From the NCBI GenBank assembly GCA_032622095.1, contig CP136064.1:216954205-217018204 (forward strand): a stretch of DNA of 64,000 nucleotides, in the 5' to 3' direction. The stretch is from Siphonodentalium dalli. Taxonomy: Eukaryota > Mollusca > Scaphopoda > Gadilida > Siphonodentaliidae. Positions 12,261-23,312 of the stretch are shown here, piece after piece. Numbering within the stretch: the first letter of the stretch is position 1; each line of letters starts with the position of its first letter. The notes beneath the pieces were generated by a model, which was given only the letters and a program-made list of their open reading frames with translations, did no database searches and was not told where the DNA came from. The translations under genes were made by a program, and so were the position numbers.

Positions 12261-12339
12261 ATAGTAGACAGTGGTCAGTATTATTTTGTTGCAATTAATT
12301 GAAGAAGAAGTTAAGTAAGACCCAATCACGCCTGTGATA

Positions 12340-13380
12340 TTTCATAAAGATCCAGCCATAAATTCGAGCAACAGCAAAAATGTGAAATCCAAGATGGCTG
12401 CTGTCAACCATTTTACAGAGAAATTAAGAGGTTAAACCCATAGTCAAACTTGGCCTGTATTTTAGCTGGGAAATACATATACATACAAACTTTGTTTCAG
12501 ATTAAATTATTCAATCTGGAGTTAACATTAGGTGGTAGATCATGTCAAACTTTCTTTTGTCTTTGGTTCTTCCCCTGACCACCTGAGGCTCAAATGTGCA
12601 CCCGGGCAGACGGACGGACAGACTGATTACATACTACAACCGTTTTTCAAACGGGCATATAAAAAACATGGTTTACCTGTAAATGTTGTGATGCAAAGAT
12701 TAAAATTCAAGATCGCTGCCAGCAACCATGTTTTTCAAATTCAATAGTTCCCATCTAGATGTGATCGTAAAAATGCCTGTAAATTTCAAAACATTCCTCC
12801 AATAAATGTGGGCTGCTGGCCACCCGGTGTGCCGATGGAATTGCAAAATCCAAGATCATCGTTGGCAGTCATATTTTTATTGGATAGTTCCCATCTAGTG
12901 GTCATCACAAAGATCCACATGAAATTTTGTGGTGATCGGATGAGGGATGCGCATCACGTGTAAGGTAGGCTAAAGGATTTAGTCATTCCAAGAGTAAATT
13001 TCAAGATGGCTGCCAGCAGCCGTATATTTCTTAAAAAATTATTCAAGTTCAATAGCTCACATCTATAGGTGATACTAAACCTGCCAGTAAATTTTCAAAA
13101 CATTCCTTCAATAAATTTGGGATGACACTGCCATGGAATAAAATATTTAATCCAAGATGGCCATGTTTAATCCAAGGAGGCCATGTTTTTCAACAAATTT
13201 TTCAGAACAATTTGACGGCACCCATCTAGAGGTCACCCCAAAGATCAATTAGAAGATTGTTGACAATCGGATGAGAGATGTGGGCTGTAGGGTGTGACGA
13301 AAGATTTAGTCATGCAAAGAGTAAAATCCAAAATGGCTACTGGTGGCCATGTTTTCTAAAAAATATTTGGATATGTGACT
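12340..13380. repeat. Dispersed 'aagatggctgcc' repeat block
   Basis: Repeated modules carry AAGATGGCTGC, CAGCCATGTTTT, TGATCGGATGAGGGATG and AAAGGATTTAGTCAT, interspersed with GACGGACGGACAGAC and a hairpin tail near 12640. The same modules recur at 44130-45400 and 62515-63290. Short open frames inside are not considered genes. Confidence 0.65.
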
Positions 13381-13513
13381 TTATGTTCAAATAGATTATA
13401 GTGCACCAAACTTAACATGAATATCACTATAAGTAATGTACCTAGAAGCAATTAGTAAAACTAATTATGAGCATAGTCCTTGAGGAACAACATCACTAAC
13501 AGAGATAAACCTG

Positions 13514-13728
13514 CAGTAATATCCTAAATAATCGACTCCTTAACCACAGCAGAATTATGGGTAACTTTTCAGGATTTAGTCGGAAATTGTGGCTTGTTGC
13601 CATTCATCGGAAAGCTCTCAGTGAGAGCTTTCGATGAATAACAACAAGCCACATTTCCGACTAAATCCTGAAAAGTTACCAATAATTCTGCTGTGATTAA
13701 GGAGTCGATTATTTAGGGCATTACTGTA
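13514..13728. mobile_element. Near-perfect foldback element, family 6, copy 1
   Basis: Arms of about 100 bp, from AATAATCGACTCCTTAACC to the complementary GATTAAGGAGTCGATTATT, separated by almost no loop. Other copies are at 22512-22868 (longer arms) and 26564-26743 (one arm shortened). No coding content; a transcript through it would form a long hairpin. Confidence 0.8.
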
Positions 13729-13928
13729 AATGTAAAATTGAAATGAGCATTTCAGGTTTGCAATAAGATTATAAATTCAGACAAGACTCTGTCATAGGTT
13801 GGTGTGATGTAGCGAAGTGAATAGGAATCTAATAACCAAGAAAACAAAAGAACATGAACCAGTTAGGAATAGAATTTGTAACCCACAGGAGGGAGGGGTG
13901 CAAATTGAGTTTCCCCATGGAATTTTCT

Positions 13929-14207
13929 TTAACCCTTTGAGTGCCAGGTCGATTTTTGTATCAACCCATATACCCTGTGCCAATGCATTCTCTTATATAT
14001 GCGAGTCGACCATAGGTCGCCTCGCATATATAAGAGAATGCATTGGCCTAACAATTTTTTTTATTTATTTATTTATTTTTTATTATTTTTTTTTACAATT
14101 TTTTACAATTTTTTACAATTTTAATAATTTATTCTTATATTCTTTTAACAGACTTATTTTGTAGGTTTAGGGCCGATGAGATCGGCCCCTGGCACTCAAA
14201 GGGTTAA
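13929..14207. mobile_element. TTAA hairpin MITE, family 3
   Basis: About 279 bp with TTAA at both ends. Terminal inverted repeats are CCCTTTGAGTGCCAGG and CCTGGCACTCAAAGGG. It contains the same palindrome (13982-14044) as 4228-4290 and an AT-rich interior. It lies 126 bp downstream of the 3' edge of the gene A Ig-2 exon. Confidence 0.85.
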
Positions 14208-14332
14208 CTCAGGGATGGATTTATAAATTCGAACAATCACCAACCAAATAGCCTCTAAACATATCTCATACTGGAATAGGAACCCAGGAGGTAGGAGGGG
14301 TGGCCCACCCTCTAGCAAAATGGATATCTCAC

Positions 14333-14632
14333 CTTCGTGGAGTAGAACCTTCTCTAAGACATACTCGTGGTGTTCATTTTTCACTACACACCTCAATGTC
14401 CCACCATTTAAAAAAGTGTTCATTGTGACTGTAGAGTTGAAAGAGCCGATTATGTTACAGTTTTCATCATCTCTGCTATACACAACATCTTGGGGCTGAC
14501 TAATCGCCATGAAGTTTGAAAGTCGTGGTGGCTGGAATAACAGTGACAGTTCAGCTCGGGATGGATATCCGACATCAGCCTGACACATTATGGTATCACC
14601 ATCTGTTATAAATTCTGGTGGCTTTGGAGGAA
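14333..14632 (-). CDS. Gene A exon 9: Ig-like domain (type 2)
   Basis: 300 nt, phase 1 to 1. Acceptor TTTTGCAG, donor GTGAGA. Its 100 residues contain a B-strand Cys (TIMCQADVGYP), a middle Cys (DDENCNIIGSFNSTV) and an F-strand Cys (TLRCVVKNEH). Gene B exon 48361-48674 is the clear paralog (TIMCRANVGYP, DDTNCSIWASVNSTM, TMKCVVNANG). A conserved PDFMAI/SNFMAI segment lies between them. The usual Trp of the C strand is absent (LSLLFQPP). NST gives a likely N-glycosylation site. In the protein it follows the type-1 Ig-like domain and precedes the giant Thr stalk. The Ig-fold assignment is by pattern; the paralogy is seen directly. Confidence 0.8.
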
Positions 14633-16285
14633 CTGCAAAACATAGAATCCATATCTTTTGTGTTTGTGTCAAACAAAGATGCAGACAAATCTTAACATCT
14701 TAGACAGACAAGTTTAAATTTTATACAGTATCCAATTGTTTAATTGTGTAACAACTGCACTAGTGAATTAAGAAGTCGCCCCATAAAACAATATGACAAA
14801 GCCAAGCAATAACACAAAACACAGAAATTAGTTGATTTGGAAGATTTTTCATGCACCCATTTGTACGCAAATTTAAAACTGAGGGATAAATAGTATGATT
14901 CCTGAGTTCACACCAAACAACAGGGAAAATAATGAGTTACATACATTACGGAAGGTTGGATTTGCATAAACCAATCTCAATACCATTATTCACTTCTAAA
15001 GCAATAGATGGCAGTAAAATCTTTGATGTTGCAATCCTTTTGAGAAATACAGATATTCCAGACTGACGGTGCACAAAAGCATCTCCATATCCACACTGGG
15101 ACCACTGGCACCATAGTCAGACAGTCTGAGTTAATTATGACAACCCAACTATTTAAAATACATGCAGCTAAGTGTTGATTTTTTTCTGAAGTCAGTTCTG
15201 TACTTGATGTAATTTAGATCATCTATGTGATGATCTTTATTATACACATGTATCTTCAGGAACGATTAAGAACTGAATCTAGCTGACATTAGACTTTTAC
15301 AAAAATATTTATCAATTTTGAATTTGAGTAGCACGACTTCAAAACTGAGCAAAAAATAGTACTACGTGAATTTAAATAGAGTGAGGTTAGATCATGACAT
15401 GAATCTCTACTCTAGCTACGACTGTAGAGATCATATTCCACCAGTACAAAAGATGGAAAATAATTGATGTTCTGACCAGTTCTCACAGGGAACTTTATCA
15501 CATGCAAACTGCAGCAAACAAGGCAGGGAATATATTTCCTTGTCAACGTTTGTTCCTCAATATCTACTTCAGAGTAGGGTGTGGTCCCAGCTACAGAATG
15601 CATGCTTTTCTATGATTTTTGTGAGCCGATATTGCAATAAACATTGAATTAATTACCTGGGAGAAAATCCATGATTATAAGTGATGAAAAGCAAAATAGC
15701 ATACAAAGTCACTTAAATCATGCAATTTCGAGTTGGAACCTTCACCTACAGTGAAATGCATTATTACGGAACATGTATTAACTCTTTAAATATAGCAATA
15801 ACACAAAACACCAAAATTAGTTGATTTGGAAGGACAGTGATTTTCAACTATGAGTTGAATGTTTATCAATAACGATATAATCAACAATTTGCAACCTGAG
15901 CTTCAGATATAATGCAGGAGTAAATTTTCAACTAATGATAACTTTGTCCCAGACTAGAAATCTGTGAAATTTACACCATGTGAGAGAGAAAAGATGCATA
16001 TTTTTGGGGGTTTTACAGACAATTATATATATTTTTTAATACTGGTTTTTACTTGAATTGATGTCCATCCAGGAACTCTGGCTCGGTCAATTTCTGGCAG
16101 TACTATTTTTCATGCACCCATATTTTCAATGCTATAAACTTCCCTGTCACAACATCAATAAGTTCCCAGGTTTTGAATTGGTGGAGTATGATCTCTACGG
16201 GTGTAGCTATAGAATATTCATGGCGTGATCTAGAGTAAGTTATGGAACTTATGGAAGTAGTAATAATTAATGTGTTGGTACTCAC
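14633..16285. other. Gene A intron 8, no gene seen
   Basis: Mostly unique sequence. A short direct repeat beginning CAATAACACAAAACAC occurs near 14805 and 15795, about 37 bp long, and TTTTTCATGCACCCAT occurs near 14846 and 16108. No exon or RNA gene recognised. Confidence 0.5.
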
Positions 16286-16642
16286 ACACAACAGTGAGGT
16301 ATCTTGATGCCTGGACAGTATGTATGCTGGATACCAGCTCTGTGGTGTACAATCCAACATCCCTGCAGTCAACGTTTCCAACATCCATCATCAATCTGAG
16401 ATCAGATGGCAACTCAGCAAACCCAGTTAGAGTTATTCTCCCTGAATCCGCAGATGCAGAATAGTCCTTAAATTCTGCAGAATCTAGATCAAATATGGCC
16501 ACTGTTGTTCCTGATAATGAAGTCCTTGTGATTGTCAGGTTAGACCAGCTCCCTGCCTCGGTGATATTTATCGCCATGACAACTGACTTGTTGGTTGCAT
16601 AGTCAAGGTAGGCTGGTGAAATGTCCATCAACATAACCGGCG
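16286..16642 (-). CDS. Gene A exon 8: Ig-like domain (type 1)
   Basis: 357 nt, phase 1 to 1, exactly the length of its gene B counterpart at 49370-49726. Acceptor CTCCACAG, donor GTGAGT. About 119 residues share with gene B the pattern W-S-x-L/I-x-I, FDL, a Tyr-rich SGRITL segment, then a Cys before DxGxY (VDCRDVGLYTTEL versus VVCSDGGRYTTLV). No B-strand Cys is visible, so the Cys is probably unpaired within the domain. NIT and NLT sequons are present. The domain begins the Ig region after the first Thr stalk. The Ig-like call is tentative, but the exon itself is well supported by phase, length and paralogy. Confidence 0.85.
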
Positions 16643-16678
16643 CTGTGGAGAGATTTATAAAATGAACTTACCATCTCC

Positions 16679-16905
16679 ATTAACTTCTTTCTTTACTAAA
16701 TACTCATTGACGAGCTGTTCCCTTTTTTTCAAGTTGTTGAATCTTATTATCTGAACATTTCCGACCAATGAATAGGAATTTTTCTGAACTTGCATGTATT
16801 ATCTGTCATCTGCTTATATTTCCTAAACATCCCTCCAAATGAATAATTGACCATTTCAATGCATACTTTTTTTATTTAATAAAGAAAGATTGTGTGGTTA
16901 AAACG
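16679..16905. mobile_element. TTAA MITE family 1, copy near an Ig acceptor
   Basis: Begins TTAACTTCTTTCTTTACTAA and ends near TTTAATAAAGAAAGATTGTG. The internal TATTATCTGAACATTTCC block matches family 1. It lies about 37 bp upstream of the exon 8 acceptor of gene A, so it could affect branch-point choice. Right boundary approximate. Confidence 0.6.
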
Positions 16906-17433
16906 CATGTAATAATCAACTGGTACAATTGTGGCTCCAGCAAATTTATACATGTCATAGAAATGAAATTCACCGACAACCGGCAGTTAGCTACAGTGTT
17001 CCGCAGTGCAGAAATATAACTGGGTTTCTTTTCCGGATTTAATCATGGTGCCACGGCTGTCACGGAACCGTTAGCTGCGGTGTCGTTACGGTTTAACCGC
17101 AGTTATAAACGCATAATTACCCCAGCTACTGGGTCAATTACTTAGTGCAGCACAGTATGCTCAACATCCACTTCTGCATTGATGCAAACAACATGGTAAT
17201 TATAATGAAAATGAATTTATGACTGCATGTTATTTCCATCATTCATAAAGCACATGATTGTATTTGCACTAATCCATGGCTCAAATTAATTCAATTGTTG
17301 CATATACTCTGTTGAGTATAAAAGGATGGTCCTATAAATGGTCGAATTTAGTGTTCTGCATGTGTACCCCTTTAACAATTGGTATACGTCAAAGGAAACT
17401 TGGAAACTTATAACAAAGTACAAGAATACAAAC

Positions 17434-17685
17434 CTGGTGGTAGAGTTGTTGTCAGCACAGTTGTAGTAGTAGTAGTAGTAGTTGTTGTAGTAGTAGTTGT
17501 AGTAGCAGTTGTTGCGGTGGTAGTGGTTGTTGTTGATGTAGTGGTTGTTGTTGTTGGCGTAGTGGTTGTTGTTGTTGTTGTTGATGTTGTTGTGGTTGTT
17601 GTTGATGTTGTTGTTGATGTTGTGGTTGTTGTTGATGTAGTAGTAGTTGTTGTTGTTGTACTTGTACTTGTTGTGGTTTCTGGAG
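17434..17685 (-). CDS. Gene A exon 7: first Thr-rich mucin-like stalk
   Basis: 252 nt, 84 codons, phase 1 to 1. Acceptor TTTTCTTCAG, donor GTTTGT. The frame fixed by both splice phases starts A-P-E-T-T-T-S and runs as Thr with Ser, Ala and Pro to T-L-P-P-G. It is built from ACA/ACT/ACC triplets. The alternative minus frames (Asn/Tyr/His-rich and Gln/Leu-rich) are shadows. It links the SEA region to the first Ig-like domain; the counterpart in gene B is the 726-nt exon at 52582-53307. Likely O-glycosylated extracellular stalk. The GTTTGT donor is weak, but exon 6 of the same gene uses the same one. Confidence 0.75.
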
Positions 17686-18978
17686 CTGAAGAAAAGACAG
17701 ATTACCATGAAACAACTACTAAATCATGGAGAACAATTGATAAAAACAAAATATTGTTACCATATAATCGATCGCAATCATTTCCATGATCCAACTGTTC
17801 AACAACCTCAAGTCTGTTTATTTTTTCATCACATCCTCATATTCATATTAAACAGACATGGCTCGTTCGAACCCCAAAATTATGTACATGTAATTTGGAA
17901 AGAGGTATTTCAAAATGTACCTACGCCAAATATTTCTGAACAAACACGTTGATATAGCGCTGAAAAAATATGTTTTGTTTCTTTTTTGGTAAATCTGAGA
18001 TCATTTCGTTTGTGCCAGTTAAATTTATATTTTAATCAGCAATCGCATAAAAAATGCACCTGTAGACCATGGGAATATTTCATCCAGAGCTGTCTTCACT
18101 CTGCAACTTTTATGGTACATGTGTACCACATAATTTTGATGATTAAAATGAAAAGTAACCAGTGTGTCAGTGAGTTTGTGAAGTTAAAACAGCTTCAAGT
18201 TAAAGGTGCTCAATCCGATTAGATGCTCCTAAATTACTATTTCTTTGGCTTCGGGGGTAAAAAATATTTGATTCGAGTCGAGGAATCCACCCATCAAAGC
18301 TCAGAGTGATTAGATATCGATGTTTGAAGTTTGTTAATTTTAAACTGGGGACAAGTTGTAGATTCTATTTATTACATGATCCAAAACCTCGACAAAACAT
18401 ACTTAAATCAACAAATGGGACACGAAGCTAACATCGGCTTCTATTAGGCATGCAATGACATCTCAAGTAACTATATATATGCATTGTTTGCCCACGTAAA
18501 GAAATAGTCCCAAATAGATAAAGACTCTTTGGCATATTTAATGGCATATATTTAATGACATTACTTTTCATACTCTTCATTCATTATAGTTTGTTGGAAA
18601 AATATTGGAAGCCATAGTATTTTGAGATGTAGCGTACGGAATGTAAACAGACAACAAACCGGAAGTCAAAGGTCACCTCGCACTATTTCCTGTTATTAAA
18701 CGAACATTTAATATCACAATTTATAGAATGGTTTATTGAATGGAATAAGGGTAGGATCATGTAATAAAATGCAATTATATGTCCCCGAATCTGGAACTTC
18801 GATGAATACATTTGATAAAGTTTGCAAGAACCACCAAAAGCTCAACTCTACAAAGGTATATATCCTTTGACTCTGGCTTGTAGAGCTCAACACAGTATTA
18901 AATTGTGGCTATAATTTTTAAAACACCACTAATCAGAATAGAAATTCAGGCATTTTACTTTGTGGAACAATCACAAAC
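17686..18978. other. Gene A intron 6
   Basis: Contains a fragment of element family 4 at 18204-18340 (starting near GGTGCTCAATCCGATTAG). Otherwise unique AT-rich sequence with no supported exon. Confidence 0.5.
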
Positions 18979-19232
18979 CTTTCGTCGTCTTTTTTGGTTT
19001 CTTTGGCGGAACAGTCGGCTTGTTTGGATATTCATGAACCTTCAGCTTCAATGGTACTACATGGGGCGATGTGTCATATTTCAATATGAACTCATCAAGC
19101 AGCCGATAATTCACATCATTTAATTTGATAACATCTGTATTCTCCATGAGAATATTCTCCATAACTTTTACATTTGAATCACTCAGCCATCCACTGAAGA
19201 ACATTGAGAAGTCGGCGACAACACTGCCAGAA
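18979..19232 (-). CDS. Gene A exon 6: C-terminal part of SEA domain and linker
   Basis: 254 nt, phase 2 to 1. Acceptor TCTTTCAG, donor GTTTGT. Joined to exon 5 it reads S-L-S-S-G-S-V-V-A-D-F, which matches the SEA autoproteolysis motif G|SVVV followed by a hydrophobic strand. Then come FFSGWLSD, an acidic/amphipathic stretch, L-L-D-E-F and a Pro/Lys-rich tail (KPTVPPKKPKKTTKG). Gene B exon 54304-54548 is the paralog (SPGSIVVDF, FGGWLTD, RLDEF, KPAIPTK). SEA domains commonly cleave between G and S and stay associated non-covalently; whether this one cleaves is inference from the motif. Confidence 0.85.
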
Positions 19233-19319
19233 CTGAAAGACATACTCATGTATATAATATCCACTAAATACACAGGATACAGAATAGAGAGAATACAACT
19301 CAATTATCATAAACTAAAC

Positions 19320-19670
19320 ATATATTTATAACAACAACACTATACCGCTACCATCCCTGAATAGATACATACCGTACTGACCCGGCTCAAGGCCCATGCC
19401 CGTGTTTAAGCCCACCCATATCTTTTGGCCAAATTCCATGCACAGGGGTATATTCGAGTTTAGGCCCAGCCCAAATTTTGTTCAATTTAAGCGGTGGTAA
19501 GTAAGTATTTGCTATCAGCTTGTAGACAGCAAAACAGATTGACGAACTCGAGAAATATAATATTTATATTAAAAACGGAATATATATTTATAACAACACT
19601 ACCACTACCATCACTGAATAGATACATATATTTATAACAACAACACTATACCTCTACCATCCCTGAATGT
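19320..19670. repeat. Short partial duplications in gene A intron 5
   Basis: ATATATTTATAACAACA with CTACCATCCCTGAATAGATA recurs near 19319, 19578 and 19628. It looks like local duplication; no coding content. Confidence 0.5.
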
Positions 19671-19976
19671 AATTGATTACAACAGGACTACATGGAAAGC
19701 CTATACACTTGTATATATTTACATAGCCCATATGTGTTTCACTAAAACCTGTTCCCTGATTGGTCAAATGCCAATTGGGTCATGCGTTTCATGCGTTTCA
19801 TATAGAAATTAATGAGAAAAAGCGAATATAAGAAACTAGCTGATGTTCCCGACCTTTGCATCAAAATACTTTTATACAGACTTCATTTGCCTCGGAAAAA
19901 CATATTGCAAGCATAGAAATTACATCTTTGGAAACAAAATAGAGGTAATTTTTTACGCATCCATATAGCTACTGAC

Positions 19977-20044
19977 CTTAGTGACTCAACAGTGCAGCCG
20001 TAATAGCTTGCTGACCCATTACTAGAGAGGTATACTCTATCAAT
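19977..20044 (-). CDS. Gene A exon 5: middle of SEA domain
   Basis: 68 nt, phase 0 to 2, the same length and phases as gene B exon 55251-55318. Acceptor TTTTTTCAG, donor GTCAGT. Encodes I-D-R-V-Y-L-S-S then Y-Y-G-C-T-V-E-S-L, where gene B has I-D-R-I-Y-L and Y-Y-G-C-S-V-N-S-L. The YxGC-x-V-x-S-L strand immediately before the G-S cleavage motif is characteristic of SEA domains. Too short to find without the paralog. Confidence 0.85.
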
Positions 20045-21717
20045 CTGAAAAAAGATATTACAGTTAAATAATATGATAATATGCAAGGCATACTGTATAT
20101 ATAAGGCATATGTTAAGGGGAAGGATCTTGCGAAGGATCATGTAAATAGTCATGAAATTACATACCTATTTAGGCCTAATGCATGGTAATTATGTGAATG
20201 CTTGATTGCTCTTGTAGATCCTTTTGTATATGAGTACAGACTTTGATAATTATGCCTACGAATATAGCCTATGGTTCCGACATCGGCCTTTGATAATAAA
20301 GGTCTATCATATAATAATGTATACATTGAATGTTATACAGTGTATGTCATTGCAATAAGTTGATAATTAAGGGTGTCACCTTCAGACCTAAGTTCTGCCC
20401 AAGACAGGCACATCTATAAGTTGACACATGACTAGAAATGAGGGGTTCACATGGATACGGTAGACTATATATCAATATTCCATGTTAAGTAATTGAAGCG
20501 TCTGTGTTTATAGTCCAGTCTAGTGCGACAAAATCAGTTGTCCATGGAGAAGACATGACAAGTGCAGTCTTTTCTGGATTCTGGCCAGCAAAGACAAATT
20601 GACGTCATGAAACATGTCATGACGTCATGACTGGTTTTCAGCTAACAAATGGAATTGATGTAATATGAACCTATTTATTTATAATAACTGTTTATAAATA
20701 AATACTTCAATTGTTCATTATTACATATATTGGAAGTTGTGAAGTAGCAAATTTTCTTTTCATCGCGTTGGTCCATTGCTGATTCCACACTTTTGTGCAA
20801 CCACTGCCCGAAGTCACGTGATTTTTTTTCAAGGAAGTGTAGTCATTGAAAATTTCATCGACACAGTGTACTGTAAATTGTGTGTGACATCACAACTACG
20901 CACGCCCACCCATTACCTATACACAACCCAAGCATGGCACTGCTCACTGAGCAGAGTGGTTATTATTTTTCAAGTTGGTGTAAGTATCTGTTGCAAGTCT
21001 TTGGTGAATCTTTCCTTCATCTTTACCGGTCAGTGACATCGGTTGAGATCAAGTCTGATTATAATTATCTGAATGATGTAGTTTTAAGTCAAATGACATA
21101 CACAATTTGATAGTTAATTTAATAAATTTATGTGTTTTTTTAATTTAGAATTCCTCAAATACATTGTTTATCAGATACAGGTTTTTGGTACATAGTACTA
21201 TGTTTTTAAATTCGGAAACTGATTTTCTGACAGATATCCTTTTTCTTTGTGCCAAAATACACTGAGGCAGCAAAGTTGCAAGAAAATACAAGCAGTCGCA
21301 GATGGAGGTATCCCCCACCTAGGTGGGAGAAGTTGGAGATGGGCATTTGGCAAAAGTTTTGGCAAGCCACTTTTCAATTGCTCAAGAAAGTTGAAACTAC
21401 TGGTAACTCAAATATCATTCATTTCGGGAAAACCTTAGTAGTGCTTTTTTAGGTATCTTTTCATGATAAATCACAGTGCAGAGGAGAGAATTATCAATAC
21501 TTAACTGCTTTCAGATCAAAAGTCGTTCAAACAGCGATTATTGAAAAATAAGACTCAATGTTGCAGAAAGTGATAGAATTTGGCAACTTCTAATAGCATT
21601 TGGCAAAATTTAGTTTCATTTGGCAAAATTTGGTCAGCGCATTCCCGGCTCACAATAGAGTCAGCACTCAGTAGGTTTTATGCAATAATAAGTATGCTAA
21701 TAATATTGTTTACATAC
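20045..21717. other. Gene A intron 4, no gene seen
   Basis: Unique AT-rich intron sequence. Short open frames on the plus strand (around 20776-21110 and 21247-21777) show no splice consistency or recognisable domain. TTTGGCAAAATTT recurs around 21595-21635. Confidence 0.5.
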
Positions 21718-21830
21718 CGCTATACAGAAGGGGTCTTTGAATTGTGTAAAATCCTGAGATGTTTTGTCTTTCATTGATTCGGTAAAGTTTCTGTTTATAA
21801 CTGTCACTGTCATGTTAACTTTGGTTGCAT
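21718..21830 (-). CDS. Gene A exon 4: N-terminal part of SEA domain
   Basis: 113 nt, phase 1 to 0, the same length as gene B exon 55884-55996. Acceptor TTTGCCTCCAG, donor GTATGT. Encodes D-A-T-K-V-N-M-T-V-T-V-I-N-R then S-M-K-D-K-T-S-Q-D-F, against DATKVNITVTITNR and S-L-T-D-K-S-S-Y-E-F in gene B. The alternating beta strand followed by a D-K-[TS]-S-x-x-F helix is the usual beginning of a SEA domain. The NMT sequon suggests N-glycosylation. It is the first clearly extracellular exon after the transmembrane exon and microexon. Confidence 0.85.
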
Positions 21831-21984
21831 CTGGAGGCAAAGGAAATATTCAGAATTATCATATCTCAATATCTACAGGAATTTATACGAAGCTCTAGAA
21901 GAAATGGGAAGTCCCCTACTTCAGTGCAACCCATATTTCTAACTTTGAGAATTCCAATTGCACCTGCCTGACAAACCTGGATAA

Positions 21985-22309
21985 AGTGTGCCTGACATTT
22001 GCAGAATGAGGTCCCAAGAGGGTAATATAGTGATGCTATCCTGCATAATAGGCTATCATCACTAAATTCACCCTCTGGGGGACCTCATTCTGCATAGGCC
22101 TCATCTTCTGGTAAGTGTCAAATTAATGGGTAAACATCACCATCTTCAAATGGGGAATTTCAATCTGATCCTAAGTCTCCCATAGCAGTTCAGGCCCAAG
22201 CAGAATTAGGTTCCCAGAGGGTGAATTTGATTATACTAGCCCACTGTGCGGGATATAGTGTCACTAAATTCACCCTCTGGGGACCTCATTCTGCAGATGT
22301 GAGACACTC
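21985..22309. mobile_element. Foldback element, family 2, second copy
   Basis: Ends AGTGTGCCTGACATTTGC and GCAGATGTGAGACACT, with internal mirrored blocks GAATGAGGTCCC and GGGACCTCATTC. Related to 2777-3220. Located in gene A intron 3, about 155 bp upstream of exon 4 on the minus strand. Confidence 0.65.
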
Positions 22310-22511
22310 ATTCCAAATTGCATATTCTTCACACTGGGCTACTGATTGTGCAGAAAATAAATATAACAATTATTATACTCTCTGCAATGGACAGCCGGTA
22401 TAGATGGACTTAAATCCCCAGGTTGTTGGTTGGAGTCTGGCGTTTAGAATTTAGTAATATAACTGCTGGACTAGAAAAGTTCAAAACTACAGTAATGCCC
22501 TAAATATTCGT

Positions 22512-22868
22512 AAAGGGGTTAAATGTAAACATTTGGCCAGAAAAGGTGACAGCATTGCTAAAAAATAAAATATAAACATATTACAGTATTTACCTAAATA
22601 ATCGACTCCTTAACCACAGCAGAATTATGGGTAATTTTTCAGGATTTAGTCGGAAATATGGCTTGTTGCCATTCATCGGAGAGCTCTCAATGAGAGCTTT
22701 CCGATGAATGGCAACAAGCCATATTTCCGACTTAATCCTGAAAAATTACCCATAATTCTGCTGTGGTTAAGGAGTCGATTATTTAGGTCAATACTGTAAT
22801 ATGTTTATATTTTATTTTTTAGCAATGCTGTCACCTTTTCTGGCCAAATGTTTGCATTTAACCCTTTA
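22512..22868. mobile_element. Long foldback element, family 6, with about 170-bp arms
   Basis: The left outer arm (TAAATGTAAACATTTGGCC, then GGTGACAGCATTGCTA) is mirrored by the right outer arm (TAGCAATGCTGTCACC, then GGCCAAATGTTTGCATTTA). The inner arms are the family 6 core (ATCGACTCCTTAACC / GGTTAAGGAGTCGAT). Nearly the whole 357 bp folds into one hairpin centred near 22689. No coding content. Confidence 0.82.
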
Positions 22869-23051
22869 ACGAATAGGGCACCTCACATATATAAGAGAAT
22901 ACATTGGCCGAACAATATTTACCTTGACCTTGTAAGCCAGTGCATTCTCTTATATATGTGAGGCTCCTTATGGGAGACTTGCATACATAAGAGAATGCAC
23001 TGGCACAGGATCATTAATTCTGCACCAGTGCAGTTCCAGTCATGAAGGGTT
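22862..23051. mobile_element. Hairpin element, family 3, third copy
   Basis: Begins next to the foldback at AACCCTTTAACGAATAGG. It contains CATATATAAGAGAATACATT and a second palindrome around GCATTCTCTTATATATG / CATACATAAGAGAATGC, and ends near CAGTCATGAAGGGTT. Boundaries approximate. Confidence 0.55.
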
Positions 23052-23288
23052 CAGTTCACATCTAAATTATACTCTCATTTAAACTATATCACTCTAAATA
23101 TTATAAATGGAACCACTAATATCATTCAACAGAAATGTCCAAAACTGCATTATCAATGATATTAAATGTAAATTATGTCATTTGTTTCTCTGGTAAAAAA
23201 ATGTGATCTATGGAGTTTTATACAACATAGTGAAATTTAGCAGAACCATATCACATAGAATATGTGAACAAAACAGTCTAAAGCTTAC

Positions 23289-23312
23289 CTAATAATGGAA
23301 CAACCAGAGGAC
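23289..23312 (-). CDS. Gene A exon 3: 24-nt microexon
   Basis: Only 24 nt, phase 1 to 1, with acceptor TTATTGCAG and donor GTAAGC. It encodes roughly S-P-L-V-V-P-L-L plus the first base of the next codon, placed between the transmembrane exon and the first SEA exon. Gene B has a 24-nt exon in the same place and phase at 57577-57600, also ending in L-L-G-type sequence (TTAG before the donor). The conserved length, phase and position make a chance match unlikely. Confidence 0.7.
   Translation of the reverse strand, partial: VLWLFHY

Larger units (their letters stand above)
11809..14332. other. Gene A intron 9, repeat-filled
   Basis: Holds an element fragment at 11927-12260, a repeat block rich in 'aagatggctgc' at about 12340-13380, a near-perfect foldback at 13514-13728 and a TTAA hairpin MITE at 13929-14207. 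No exon is supported. Confidence 0.55.

Noticed and set aside
17286-17789. Asn-rich, Gln/Leu-rich and Val-rich frames over the first stalk exon
   Set aside because: Shadows; the Thr frame fits exon boundaries 17434-17685.
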